Shown: positions 31,585 through 39,954, numbered from the stretch's first letter. The stretch is 46,025 nt of DNA from Bradyrhizobium sp. NAS96.2 (GCF_001908235.1 NZ_LGHK01000135.1:1-46025); one strand, 5' to 3'. Program-made: numbers and translations. Notes: a model not told the origin generated them from the letters alone.

Positions 31585-31744
31585 CCTCTCCCCTTGTGGG
31601 AGAGGCCGGAACGCATGAAGCGAAGCGAAATGCGATCCGGGTGAGTCGCGGTCTATCGAGGGACTTCGACTTGCCGAGAGACCGCAACCCCTCACCCGGA
31701 TTGCATCTGGCGATGCAATCCGACCTCTCCCACAAGGGGAGAGG
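31585..31744. repeat. 160-bp palindromic repeat with 21-bp perfect ends
   Basis: CCTCTCCCCTTGTGGGAGAGG (21 bp, 31585-31605) is matched exactly as an inverted copy at 31724-31744. In between are ATCCGGGTGA and TCACCCGGAT, and ATTGCAT/ATGCAAT stems. The ends are themselves short hairpins. It fills the convergent gap between the nucleotidyltransferase-like and PAN-domain genes. Confidence 0.85.
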
Positions 31745-31773
31745 TGGAGCGGTGCATGCGGAGAGATGCCTGG

Positions 31774-32328
31774 CTACCGCACCACGCCCGAGGTGAACCC
31801 CGCCTTGCGGCGCGGCGGCTTGATCTCTTTCTTCAGGAAGCAACGCGCGTCGCGGCCGGCATAGCCGGGGCGGGCGTAGGTCCAGGCGCGGCACTTGTTG
31901 TCGGCGGTGCAGGCGGCCTGGCAGGCCTCGTCGCCGTCGCTGCTCTTCAATTCGAAATTCTTGTAGTCGCCGCCGAGACGGTCGATCGAGGTTTCGATGG
32001 CGCCGTTGCGCGGCTCGACCACACCCGCGCCACGCACCCCGGAGACGCAGCAATTGTCCTGCACCCGCGGCGGCACGGTGTTCTTCAGCCAGCACACCGC
32101 GCCGTTGTTGGCATCGGTCGGATAGTTGAAGCTCCAGGCGCGGCAGCGGCGGTCGCGCTCGCAGGTCAGCGCGCAATCGGCGGGATCGCCCGTCGTCACC
32201 GGCGCGTTCAGATAGTCGCCGCCGGGACGGTCGAAATTGGTTTGCGCCAATGCCGGGCGCGTGACGGCAACGGCCGACAAGGCCGCGAACATCACCACAC
32301 ACGCCCTAAAGAGGCGGCCTATCCCCAT
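31774..32328 (-). CDS. Exported protein with two PAN/Apple domains
   Basis: A 184-residue exported protein. A signal peptide (MFAALSAVAVTRPALA) is followed by two PAN modules in tandem. Module 1 has FDRPGGDYLNAP, DCALTCERDRRCRAWSF and CWLKNTVPP. Module 2 has IDRLGGDYKNFEL, ACQAACTADNKCRAWTY and CFLKKEIKPP. Cysteine spacing suits disulfide-stabilised PAN folds, which bind proteins or carbohydrates. The domain linker contains CCVSG. Target unknown. It is minus strand, after gshA. Confidence 0.88.
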   Translation of the reverse strand: MGIGRLFRACVVMFAALSAVAVTRPALAQTNFDRPGGDYLNAPVTTGDPADCALTCERDRRCRAWSFNYPTDANNGAVCWLKNTVPPRVQDNCCVSGVRGAGVVEPRNGAIETSIDRLGGDYKNFELKSSDGDEACQAACTADNKCRAWTYARPGYAGRDARCFLKKEIKPPRRKAGFTSGVVR

Positions 32329-32471
32329 GAGATTGCTTTCAAATTCGCACAGCCCCGCGCATCCCGCGGGGCGTCATTTGAACGCCATGAACCTGTACGG
32401 CTGATGAACGGCGAGGCAGCGGCAGGTACGACAACACCGCCGTCCGCACGCGTTCGGGGCCCGGGCCGGGA

Positions 32472-33842
32472 TTAGAAGGCGTACTCCTGATAGGCCGGTT
32501 CCACCGAACCGTTCCAGGGCCCGTTGAACTTCTCCAGCATCTCCTCTGCCGGCGAACGGCCGGTCTCGATGATGCGCTCGAGCGGTTCGAGGAAGCGGCT
32601 CTCGTCGCGGCCGAGATGGTCGATCCGGCCGCGCCGGCGCAATCCGGCATGCGAAAGGACCAGGCACTCCTTGGCGATCTCGAACAGATAGCGATCCTTG
32701 ATCCGCGCCTTGAAGCCGAAACGCGGCACGTCATCGCGCAACGCCTGCCGCTCCGGCGCGGTCCAGTGCCGGACGATGTCCCAGGCGGCATCGAGGCTGT
32801 CATTGTCGTAGAGCAGCCCGACCCAGAACGCCGGCAGCGCCGGCAGCCGGCCCCACGGCACGCCATCGGCGCCGCGCATTTCGAGGTAACGCTTCAGCCG
32901 CACCTCGGGGAAGATCGTCGAGAGGTGGTTGGCCCAATCCGACAAAGTCGGGCGCTCGCCGGGGAGGATCTTGTTCTTGCCGGCGAAGAAATCGCGGAAC
33001 GACGAGCCGGAGACGTCGATATATTCCTCGCCGCGCTTGACGAAATACATCGGCACGTCGAGCGCGTAATCGACATAGCGCTCGAAGCCCATGCCGTCCT
33101 CGAACGCGAACGGGATCATGCCGCTGCGCGCATTGTCGGTGTCGCGCCAGATCTCGGAGCGGAACGACAGGAAGCCGTTCGGCTTGCCCTCGGTGAACGG
33201 CGAGTTGGCGAACAGAGCGGTCGCGATCGGCTGCAAGGCCAGCGACACCCGCAGCTTCTTCACCATGTCGGCTTCGGAGGAGAAGTCGAGATTGGTCTGC
33301 ACCGTGCAAGTCCGGAACATCATGTCGAGGCCGTATTTGCCGACCTTCGGCATGTAGTTGCGCATGATCTTGTAGCGCCCCTTCGGCATCACGGGGATCT
33401 GCGCGCGCGACCAGGACGGCGTCATGCCAAGGCCGAGGAAGCCGATGCCGAGCGGGGTCGCGATCTCCCGCACCTGCGCCAGATGCGCCATCAATTCCGA
33501 CTGCGTCTGGTGCACGGTCTCGACCGGCGCGCCCGACAATTCGAACTGCCCGCCCGGCTCGAGCGAAATCGCGCCGCCGCCGGTGACGTCATAGAGCCCG
33601 ATGATGTTGCCGCGCTCCATGATCGGCTCCCAGCCGAGCAGGAGCTTCATGCCTTCGAGCAGCGCGCCGATGCCCTTGGCGCCCTCATAGGGCACGGGGT
33701 GACGGCCCTCGAGCGTGAACGGGGTCTTCTCGTGCTCGGTGCCGATCCGGAATTCGGACTCGGGCTTCACGCCGGCTTCAATCCACGCCACGAGTTCGTC
33801 GCGCGACTGCAGCGGCGTCATGTCGATCTGGTCACGCGCCAT
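32472..33842 (-). CDS. gshA: Glutamate-cysteine ligase, plant/alphaproteobacterial type
   Basis: A 456-residue cytoplasmic enzyme for the first step of glutathione synthesis: Glu + Cys + ATP to gamma-glutamylcysteine. Family motifs include FRIGTEHEKTPFTLEGR near the N-terminus, SLEPGGQFELSGAP (metal/glutamate site), RTCTVQTNLDFSSE and GFERYVDYALDVPMYFVKRG. Length is normal for this GCS2-type family. It starts 93 bp after the MarR-type gene on the same strand, so the two may be co-transcribed. No glutathione synthetase gene is in the window. Confidence 0.95.
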   Translation of the reverse strand: MARDQIDMTPLQSRDELVAWIEAGVKPESEFRIGTEHEKTPFTLEGRHPVPYEGAKGIGALLEGMKLLLGWEPIMERGNIIGLYDVTGGGAISLEPGGQFELSGAPVETVHQTQSELMAHLAQVREIATPLGIGFLGLGMTPSWSRAQIPVMPKGRYKIMRNYMPKVGKYGLDMMFRTCTVQTNLDFSSEADMVKKLRVSLALQPIATALFANSPFTEGKPNGFLSFRSEIWRDTDNARSGMIPFAFEDGMGFERYVDYALDVPMYFVKRGEEYIDVSGSSFRDFFAGKNKILPGERPTLSDWANHLSTIFPEVRLKRYLEMRGADGVPWGRLPALPAFWVGLLYDNDSLDAAWDIVRHWTAPERQALRDDVPRFGFKARIKDRYLFEIAKECLVLSHAGLRRRGRIDHLGRDESRFLEPLERIIETGRSPAEEMLEKFNGPWNGSVEPAYQEYAF

Positions 33843-33935
33843 AGAAAATCCAACTCAAGGGCGCTTCGATCGAAGGCGCGCGGTGGCAGGGACATCCGCT
33901 GGCCGCAACGGCCACGGATGATGGGATCAGGAATA

Positions 33936-34472
33936 TCATCGGGCGGGCACGCCGTCTCGCGCGGGCGCGGCCTTGGTATCGCTCTTTGCATCGGTCTTCG
34001 TGTCGCCCTTGGCGTCGCTTTTGGCGTCGCCGCAGGAGCAGCCGAGACGGTCAAGCAGACCGCACAGCCGTTCGGCGTCGGCGTCGGACAATTTCGACCC
34101 GACATGCTTGTCGATCGCGGCCGAATAGGCGCTCCACATCTTCTTCTGCAGCTCGCGCCCGGCCTCGGTGATCTCGACGAACTGGCCGCGCTTGTCGATC
34201 TTGCATTCGCGCCGGGCGGCAAGCCCCTCGTCGACCAGCTTGTCGATCAGCCGCGAGGTCGAATATTGCGGGATCAGCATCTGGCGCTCCAGCTCGACCG
34301 GGCGCAGCTCGCCGGACGGCGCGCGCGACAGTTCGAGCAGGGCGTCATACCAGGCGAGCGGCGGAAAGCCGGCCTTCTTCAAATCCTGCTCGACGCAGTC
34401 CAGCACCCGGCTCGGCACCCGCATCAGGCGGATCCAGGCGGCCGTCGCCTCGCTCGATAGCTTGCGTTTCAT
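33936..34472 (-). CDS. MarR-family regulator with a repeat tail
   Basis: A 178-residue winged-helix regulator. The MarR core is about 8-142 (PPLAWYDALLELSRAPSGEL, QYSTSRLIDKLVDEGL, KIDKRGQFVEITEAGRELQ). Just after it is a Cys-x-Cys pair (Cys145, Cys147 in RLGCSCGD). Then five tandem four-residue units of the form xD(A/T)K (148-167). The tail is unusual for MarR. It is divergent from the GST gene across a region with two matching dyads, and upstream of gshA, so it may control glutathione-dependent detoxification. Confidence 0.87.
   Translation of the reverse strand: MKRKLSSEATAAWIRLMRVPSRVLDCVEQDLKKAGFPPLAWYDALLELSRAPSGELRPVELERQMLIPQYSTSRLIDKLVDEGLAARRECKIDKRGQFVEITEAGRELQKKMWSAYSAAIDKHVGSKLSDADAERLCGLLDRLGCSCGDAKSDAKGDTKTDAKSDTKAAPARDGVPAR
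33972..34031 (-). repeat. Five 12-bp tandem coding repeats in the MarR gene
   Basis: Encodes GDAK-SDAK-GDTK-TDAK-SDTK. The DNA repeat unit is near GGCGTCGCTTTT-like on the plus strand and is imperfect. Such tracts can change length by slippage. Confidence 0.7.
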
Positions 34473-34514
34473 CGTCTAGCCCATAAGGTCCCGGCACCGA
34501 CTGTACCGCACTGA

Positions 34515-34554
34515 ATGCATCTGCATCAATCTTGACTATTTCATGCAGGTGCAT
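34515..34554. promoter_or_regulatory. Two MarR-type operator dyads between marR and gst
   Basis: ATGCATCTGCAT (34515-34526) and ATGCAGGTGCAT (34543-34554) share the pattern ATGCA-N2-TGCAT, 28 bp apart. A -35-like TTGACT (34532-34537) for the GST gene lies between them; the second dyad falls in its promoter spacer. On the minus strand TTGATG (34529-34524) and TACAGT (34505-34500) may serve marR. Confidence 0.65.
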
Positions 34555-34602
34555 GTAGGCAATCCCTCTCCGGACGCCAAGAACAAGGGAAGGAATACCC
34601 CT

Positions 34603-35220
34603 ATGAAGCTTTATTACTCCCCCGGTGCCTGCTCCCTCTCCCCCCACATCGCCCTGCTCGAGGCTGGCCTGCCCTATGACCTGGTCAAGGTCGATCTGCG
34701 CGCCAAGAAGCTCGAAAGCGGCGACGATTTCCTGCAAGTGAACCCCAAGGGCCAGGTGCCGGCGCTGGCGCTGGATTCCGGCGAGCTGGTCACCGAGGGG
34801 CCGATCATCATCCAGATGATCGCCGACAAGGCCGCCGACAAGAAGCTGGCGCCCGCGAGGGACTCCAACGAGCGCTACAAGCTGCTCGAATGGCTGAACT
34901 ACATCACGACCGAGTTGCACAAGAATCTCGGCCCGATGTTCTCGCCCGTGCTCGCCGACGACGCCAAGGCGTTCTTCAAGGACCGCGCCATGGGCAAGTT
35001 CAAATATGTCGACAGCCAGCTCGCCGGACGCGAGTACCTGATGGGCAACCAGTTCACGGTCGCCGACGGCTACCTCTTCACCATGATCATGTGGGCGCAA
35101 GATCGGCTCGGCTTCGATCTCTCCGGCCTGCCGAACGTGACGGCCTACAAGGCCCGCGTCGCGGCGCGCCCGAAGGTGCAGGAAGCGCTGAAGAAGGAAG
35201 GCCTGCTGAAGGCGGCCTGA
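34603..35220 (+). CDS. Glutathione S-transferase, beta-class-like
   Basis: A 205-residue cytosolic GST. The thioredoxin-like N-terminal domain starts MKLYYSPGACSLSPHIAL with Cys10 in the place used by bacterial beta-class GSTs. VNPKGQVPALALDSG holds the cis-Pro GSH-binding loop, and LVTEGPIIIQMIA follows. The C-terminal helical domain ends near VTAYKARVAARPKVQEAL, typical for GstA. AAGGA is eight bases before the ATG; an in-frame start at 34543 lies within the operator. It conjugates GSH to toxic electrophiles or reduces them. Confidence 0.93.
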   Translation: MKLYYSPGACSLSPHIALLEAGLPYDLVKVDLRAKKLESGDDFLQVNPKGQVPALALDSGELVTEGPIIIQMIADKAADKKLAPARDSNERYKLLEWLNYITTELHKNLGPMFSPVLADDAKAFFKDRAMGKFKYVDSQLAGREYLMGNQFTVADGYLFTMIMWAQDRLGFDLSGLPNVTAYKARVAARPKVQEALKKEGLLKAA

Positions 35221-35240
35221 GTTCGCGCGTCACGATCGCG

Positions 35241-35272
35241 AAAGAGCCGGATCGTCGGATCCGGCTCTTTTT
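35241..35272 (+). terminator. Rho-independent terminator of the GST gene
   Basis: AAAGAGCCGGAT (35241-35252) and ATCCGGCTCTTT (35259-35270) form a perfect 12-bp stem with a CGTCGG loop and a five-T run ending at 35272. The clearest intrinsic terminator in the window. Confidence 0.9.
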
Positions 35273-35453
35273 GTTGTGACCGACGGCTTCTTCTCAGCAA
35301 TTGGAGGTGGAACAGATCAAATTTAATCCGCATTATACCGGTTAAGACTAAGTCGGCGTACTTCCGGCTGAAGGCGTAGCTGTCCTTGTTCGTGCGATCC
35401 AACTGACCGACTATGACCTGCGGCGCGCCCTCCGCTCCAACTGGTCTGAAAAT

Positions 35454-35762
35454 GTGACGATCGTCTCCACGCTTTTATTGACCAGCACGCTCGTCGGGCT
35501 GGCAACCAGTTTGTACTTTCGGGTTTGGACATTGATGCTGGTGTCGCCGCTGGTCGCGGTGCTCGCGGCAATCGTGCTCCAGTCCGATGGCTTTGCGTTT
35601 GCGACCGGCGCTCCGATCGTCGTCGCCTGCCTCGCATTCAACCAGATCGCCTATCTCGCCGGCGCTTTGCTGTCGCCGGACAATGACGGCTCAATGGCGG
35701 AAGAAATCGACGGCGTTCCACGCCGCGGCCGCGAGCACAAGATCAACGGCCAGAACGAGTAG
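35454..35762 (+). CDS. Small polytopic membrane protein, unknown function
   Basis: A 102-residue protein from GTG 35454 with three hydrophobic segments (IVSTLLLTSTLVGLATSLYF, VSPLVAVLAAIVLQ, APIVVACLAFNQIAYLAGAL) and a hydrophilic end. The frame stays open upstream to 35352 and reads plausibly (TDYDLRRALRSNWSEN), but that stretch has no ATG/GTG/TTG start, so the true N-terminus is unclear. No family recognised. Its end overlaps, by 72 bp on the other strand, the small ORF at 35691-35888. Confidence 0.6.
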   Translation: MTIVSTLLLTSTLVGLATSLYFRVWTLMLVSPLVAVLAAIVLQSDGFAFATGAPIVVACLAFNQIAYLAGALLSPDNDGSMAEEIDGVPRRGREHKINGQNE

Positions 35763-35888
35763 CGCCAGGCCGGTCCATGACGGCCCCTTGCCCCGCAAGC
35801 GCAGCAAATTCCGACGTCGTGGCGGCAGAAGCGGGATGGATGGCTTCGCCGCTGTCTCAGCGGCACCTTCCTTGAGTACAACACGCAT
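35691..35888 (-). CDS. Possible 65-residue single-span membrane protein
   Basis: ATG at 35888 gives a basic head (MRVVLKEG, RRRNLLRLRGKG) and one helix (WTGLALLVLAVDLVLAAAAW) ending VDFFRH. A GGGG run is eight to nine bases upstream. The positive head and clean helix look like a true small inner-membrane protein. Its 3' end overlaps the opposite gene by 72 bp, so it might be only an antisense frame. Confidence 0.42.
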   Translation of the reverse strand: MRVVLKEGAAETAAKPSIPLLPPRRRNLLRLRGKGPSWTGLALLVLAVDLVLAAAAWNAVDFFRH

Positions 35889-36062
35889 TGCACGACACCC
35901 CAGCCTGATCGTCGCCTTGCCGATCGTCTAGACGATCAACCAGCAAGAGTGATGCCAGCAGCATGGTGCCAGTTGGGAACAAGCGTGGCGGGACTTTGAC
36001 CGCCATGACCGTCACGCAACAGGATCAAGTCGGATCGATGACCGACTTGATCCTCTACTTCA

Positions 36063-36204
36063 CCTCGCCCGCGTGCGGGGAGAGGTCGGAACGCATCATT
36101 AGATGCGTTCCGGGTGAGGGGGAGTCTCCGCGAACACAGCTATCACCGAATATGCGAAGACCGCCCCTCACCCCAACCCTCTCCCCGTAAGAACGGGGCG
36201 AGGG
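36063..36204. repeat. Palindromic repeat region downstream of the beta-oxidation operon
   Basis: Contains CCTCGCCC (36063-36070) inverted near the end as GGGGCGAGG (36196-36204). Inside are ACGCATC-ATTA-GATGCGT and GGGTGAGGG/CCCCTCACCC stems. It belongs to a third repeat style, related to the element at 31585-31744. The rest of 35889-36229 shows no gene. Confidence 0.65.
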
Positions 36205-36229
36205 AGCGCAGCGCCGCCGCTGACGGCGC

Positions 36230-38443
36230 TTAGGCCGCCTGTTTCTTCGGCGGGAAGCGGCCGTAGAAGGTTTCGCCTTTGGCCGCCATCTCCTCGAGCA
36301 GCTTCGGCGGCGTGAAGCGCGAGCCGTATTTCTTCTCGAAGCTGTGGCAGAGTTCGACGAACTTCTTCGTGCCCATGAAGTCGATGTAGGACAGCGCACC
36401 GCCGGTGAACGGCGCGAAGCCGAAGCCGAGGATCGAGCCGACATCGGCCTCGCGTACGTCGGTGATGACGTGATCCTCGACGGTGCGTGCGGCTTCCACC
36501 GCCTGCACCACCAGGAAGCGCTGCTTCAATTCCTCGACGCTGAGCGTATCGGGATCGAGCTGCTTGGGCTGCAGATTGGCCAGCCCCGGCCACAGGCTCT
36601 TCTGGCCCTTGCCCTTCTCGGGATAATCGTAGAAGCCCTTGCCGTTCTTGCGGCCGTAGCGGCCCTGGTTCTCGACCATCTCGACCATCAGTTTCTTCTG
36701 CGCCTGGTCGATCGCGTTGGGGCCGAGATCGGCCTCGGTCGCCTTGGTGATCTTGAGGCCGAGATCGAGCGCGACCTCGTCCTGCAGCGACAGCGGGCCG
36801 ACCGGCATGCCGGCCATCTTGGCGGTGTTCTCGATCATCGCCGGCGGCACGCCCTCGAGCAGCATCTCGTTGCCCTCGGAGATGTAGCGCATCACGCAGC
36901 GATTGGCGAAGAAGCCGCGGCTATCGTTCACCACGATCGGCGTCTTGCCGATCGCACGGACATAGTCGAGCGCGGTCGCCAGCGCGACGTCGCCGGTGTT
37001 CTTGCCGAGGATCATCTCTACCAGCATCATCTTCTCGACCGGCGAGAAGAAGTGGATGCCGATGAACTTGCCCTGGTCCTTGAACTCTTCGGCCAGCGAA
37101 TTGATCGGCAGGGTCGAGGTGTTGGAGGCGAAGATCGCACCCGGCTTCAGCAGCGGCTGCGCCTTGGCATAAGTGTCCGCCTTGACGTTGCGGTCCTCGA
37201 ACACCGCTTCGATGACGAGGTCGCAGTCCGCGATCACGTTGTAGTCCGATGTCGCCGAGATCCGCGCCAGGATGGCGTCAGCGGCGTCCTGCTTCATCCG
37301 GCCCTTGGCAATCAGGCCGTCGACCACGGTCTTGGCGTGGCCCTTGCCCTTGTCGGCGCTCTCCTGGTCGCGATCGACCAGCACGACGTCGATGCCGGCC
37401 TGCGCCGAGACGTAGCCGACGCTAGCGCCCATGAAGCCGGCGCCGATCACGGCGAGCTTCTTGACCTTGGTCGGCGGCACGCCCGCCGGGCGGCGCGCGC
37501 CCTTGTTCAGCTCCTGCATCGACAGGAACAGCGAGCGGATCATCGCCGCCGCCTCCTTCGAGCGCAGCACCTTGGTGAAGTAGCGCGACTCGACCCGCAG
37601 CGCCGCGTCGATCGGCAGCTGCAGGCCTTCATAGACGCAACTCATGATGGCGCGCGCGGCCGGATAATTGTCGTAGGTCTCGCGGCGATAGATCGCGTTG
37701 CCGGCCGGGAACATCTGCATGCCCATCTTGGAGAAGACGGGGCCGCCGGGCAGCTTGAAACCCTTCTCGTCCCACGGCGCGACCGCCTTGCCGCCACCCT
37801 TGATCCAGTCCTTGGCGGTCTTGATCAAATCGGCTGCGGGCACCACGGCGTGAATCAGGTTGAGCGCCTTGGCGCGCGTGAGATTGACCGCCTCGCCCTT
37901 GAGCAGCAATTGCATCGCATCCGCCGGCTGCACGAGACGCGGCACGCGCTGGGTGCCGCCGGCGCCTGGAAACAGGCCGACCTTGATCTCGGGCAGGCCG
38001 AGCCGGGTCTTCGGGTTCTCGGCTGCAACGCGGTAGTGGCAGGCCAGCGTGATCTCGAAGCCGCCACCGAGCGCGAGGCCGTTGATCGCCGCGACCCACG
38101 GCTTGCCCGAGGTCTCGATCGCGCGGAACGCCAGCGACATCTGGCGGCTCTGCTCGAACAGCATCTGGTTCGCGGCTTCCTCGCCCTTCTCCTTGAAGAG
38201 CTGGGCGTAGCTGCGGTTCATGCCCTCGAGCATCGAGAGGTCGGCGCCGGCGCAGAACGCCTCCTTCGCCGAGGTGATCACGACGCCCTTGATCGCGGCA
38301 TCGGCGGTGGTCTGCTTGATGATCTCGCCGATCTCTTGGGTGGAGACCTCGTCGAACACGTTCATCGAACGGCCCGGGATGTCCCAGGTGACGAGCGCAA
38401 TGCCGTCGGCGTCAACGTCGAACTTGAAATTCTTGTAAGCCAT
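36230..38443 (-). CDS. Multifunctional enoyl-CoA hydratase / 3-hydroxyacyl-CoA dehydrogenase
   Basis: A 737-residue FadB/FadJ-type beta-oxidation enzyme. The N-terminal hydratase/isomerase domain (1-190) has the oxyanion segment SAKEAFCAGADLS and catalytic Glu residues in NGLALGGGFEITLA and LGLPEIKVGLFPGAGG. The dehydrogenase NAD site is LAVIGAGFMGASVGYVSAQA (330-349), and the C-terminal dehydrogenase domains hold KTPIVVNDSRGFFANRC. It converts enoyl-CoA to 3-ketoacyl-CoA. Start at 38443 (MAYKNFKF); the upstream frame lies in a repeat. It follows the thiolase gene on the same strand. Confidence 0.94.
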   Translation of the reverse strand: MAYKNFKFDVDADGIALVTWDIPGRSMNVFDEVSTQEIGEIIKQTTADAAIKGVVITSAKEAFCAGADLSMLEGMNRSYAQLFKEKGEEAANQMLFEQSRQMSLAFRAIETSGKPWVAAINGLALGGGFEITLACHYRVAAENPKTRLGLPEIKVGLFPGAGGTQRVPRLVQPADAMQLLLKGEAVNLTRAKALNLIHAVVPAADLIKTAKDWIKGGGKAVAPWDEKGFKLPGGPVFSKMGMQMFPAGNAIYRRETYDNYPAARAIMSCVYEGLQLPIDAALRVESRYFTKVLRSKEAAAMIRSLFLSMQELNKGARRPAGVPPTKVKKLAVIGAGFMGASVGYVSAQAGIDVVLVDRDQESADKGKGHAKTVVDGLIAKGRMKQDAADAILARISATSDYNVIADCDLVIEAVFEDRNVKADTYAKAQPLLKPGAIFASNTSTLPINSLAEEFKDQGKFIGIHFFSPVEKMMLVEMILGKNTGDVALATALDYVRAIGKTPIVVNDSRGFFANRCVMRYISEGNEMLLEGVPPAMIENTAKMAGMPVGPLSLQDEVALDLGLKITKATEADLGPNAIDQAQKKLMVEMVENQGRYGRKNGKGFYDYPEKGKGQKSLWPGLANLQPKQLDPDTLSVEELKQRFLVVQAVEAARTVEDHVITDVREADVGSILGFGFAPFTGGALSYIDFMGTKKFVELCHSFEKKYGSRFTPPKLLEEMAAKGETFYGRFPPKKQAA

Positions 38444-38463
38444 GTTGCGGTTCCCAATCTCTC

Positions 38464-38596
38464 CGTCATCCCCGCGCAAAGGCTTTGCCTTTGTCGCTGG
38501 AGGTGGCCTCGCTCTTGCGAGGCCCTCGAAGGATGACCCGGTAAATCTATCCATCCTTCGAGGCTCGGGCTGTTGCCCTCGCACCTCAGGATGACG
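38464..38596. repeat. Palindromic repeat between thiolase and FadB-type genes
   Basis: CGTCATCC (38464-38471) and GGATGACG (38589-38596) are exact inverted ends. Internal AAAGGC/GCCTTT and CTCGAAGGATG/CATCCTTCGAG stems are nested. It fills the 165-bp gap inside an apparent operon and may affect the relative level of the two products. Confidence 0.8.
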
Positions 38597-38608
38597 CGGC
38601 CTTCTCGG

Positions 38609-39817
38609 TTACAGGCGCTCGATGATGGTGGCGGTGCCCATGCCGCCGCCGATGCACAGCGTGACGAGCGCCGTTTCCTTGTTGGTGCGCTCGAGCTCGT
38701 CGAGCACGGTGCCGAGGATCATCGCCCCGGTCGCCCCTAACGGATGGCCGAGCGCGATCGCGCCGCCGTTGACGTTGATCTTGGCGTTGTCGATGTCGAA
38801 CGCCTGGATGTAGCGCAGCACCACCGAGGCGAACGCCTCGTTGAGCTCGAACAAATCGATGTCCGACTTCTTCATGCCGGAGCGCGCGAACAGTTTTTCG
38901 GTGACGTCGACCGGGCCGGTCAGCATCATCGCGGGCTCCGAGCCGATATTGGCGAAGGCGCGGATCTTCGCACGCGGCTTCAGGCCATGTTTCGCACCCG
39001 CTTCCTTGCTGCCGAGCAGCACGGCGCCGGCGCCATCGACGATGCCGGAGGAGTTGCCGGCGTGGTGCACGTAGTTGACCTTCTCGACCTCGGGATGCGA
39101 CTGGATCGCCACCGCGTCGAAGCCGGCCATCGCCGCCATCGCAGCGAATGACGGCTGCAACTGCGCCAGCGACTGCATTGTCGTGGTCGGGCGCATGTGC
39201 TCGTCCTTGGCGAGGATGGTCAGGCCGTTGACGTCCTTGACCGGCACCACCGACTTGTTGAAACGGCCTTCGTCCCAGGCCTTAGCCGCGCGCTGCTGGC
39301 TCTGCACCGCGTAGGCGTCGACGTCATCGCGCGAGAAGCCGTATTTGGTCGCGATCAGATCGGCCGAGATGCCCTGCGGCATGAAATAGGCCGGCACCGC
39401 CATCGACGGATCCATCGGCCAGGCGCCGCCGGAGGCGCCGATGCCGACGCGGCTCATCGATTCCGCACCGCCGCCGATCACGAGCTCATGCTGGCCGCTC
39501 ATGATCTGGGCCGCGGCGAAGTTCACGGCATCGAGGCCGGAGGCGCAGAAGCGGCTGATCTGCACGCCCGGCACCTTCTCGCCGAGGCCGGCGTTCAGCG
39601 CGGCGAAGCGCGCGATGTCGCTTCCGGCCTCGCCGACCGGATCGACCACGCCGAGCACGACGTCGTCGACGGAGTCTTCGGGAAGATTGTTGCGCTCTTT
39701 CAGCGACTTCAGCGGCACCGTGGCGAGCGCCAGCGCGGTGACCTCGTGCAGCGCGCCGTCGGCCTTGCCGCGGCCGCGCGGGGTACGAACGTGATCGTAG
39801 ATGTATGCCTCAGGCAT
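38609..39817 (-). CDS. Acetyl-CoA C-acyltransferase (thiolase)
   Basis: A 402-residue thiolase that completes beta-oxidation, or the reverse condensation. The nucleophile Cys91 is in QISRFCASGLDAVNFA. The C-terminal catalytic motifs are NVNGGAIALGHPLGATGAMI (His) and TLCIGGGMGTATII (Cys). Position between an acyl-CoA dehydrogenase and a FadB-type enzyme argues for the degradative fadA role. Start at 39817 (MPEAYIYDHVRTPRGRG) fits the family. Confidence 0.94.
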   Translation of the reverse strand: MPEAYIYDHVRTPRGRGKADGALHEVTALALATVPLKSLKERNNLPEDSVDDVVLGVVDPVGEAGSDIARFAALNAGLGEKVPGVQISRFCASGLDAVNFAAAQIMSGQHELVIGGGAESMSRVGIGASGGAWPMDPSMAVPAYFMPQGISADLIATKYGFSRDDVDAYAVQSQQRAAKAWDEGRFNKSVVPVKDVNGLTILAKDEHMRPTTTMQSLAQLQPSFAAMAAMAGFDAVAIQSHPEVEKVNYVHHAGNSSGIVDGAGAVLLGSKEAGAKHGLKPRAKIRAFANIGSEPAMMLTGPVDVTEKLFARSGMKKSDIDLFELNEAFASVVLRYIQAFDIDNAKINVNGGAIALGHPLGATGAMILGTVLDELERTNKETALVTLCIGGGMGTATIIERL

Positions 39818-39904
39818 GACGCCCTCCTTGATATGAGGATCATAATATATACGGAAGGAAGCGCCGCCGCAGCGGCGCGGCGGTAATTTTCAAGGCTTTC
39901 TTGT

Positions 39905-39954
39905 TTGGCACGTTTTCTTCACGCGAACCGGTATCCACTTCGCCGGAAAACGCT
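39905..39954. repeat. Dispersed GTTTTC-type repeat touching the acyl-CoA dehydrogenase stop
   Basis: Reads on the minus strand as AGCGTTTTCC-GGCGAAGTGG-ATACCGGTTCGC and so on to AAACGTGCC, with GTTTTC/GAAAAC inverted parts. It begins at the base right after the TGA of the upstream acyl-CoA dehydrogenase gene. A repeat of this form is familiar from Bradyrhizobium-type genomes. Confidence 0.65.

Noticed and set aside
31585..31744. 160-bp element with 21-bp inverted ends as a small transposable element with terminal repeats
   Set aside because: No target-site duplication is visible and the ends are themselves hairpins, which fits a palindromic intergenic repeat better.
32616..34460. A 614-codon plus-strand open frame opposite gshA and the MarR gene
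   Set aside because: Low-complexity Arg/Ala/Asp composition, no motif, and both opposite genes are clear.
36344..38536. A 730-codon open frame on the plus strand opposite the FadB-type gene
   Set aside because: It is Arg/His/Leu/Asp-rich with no domain and lies wholly antisense to a well-supported enzyme; long antisense frames are common at this GC content.
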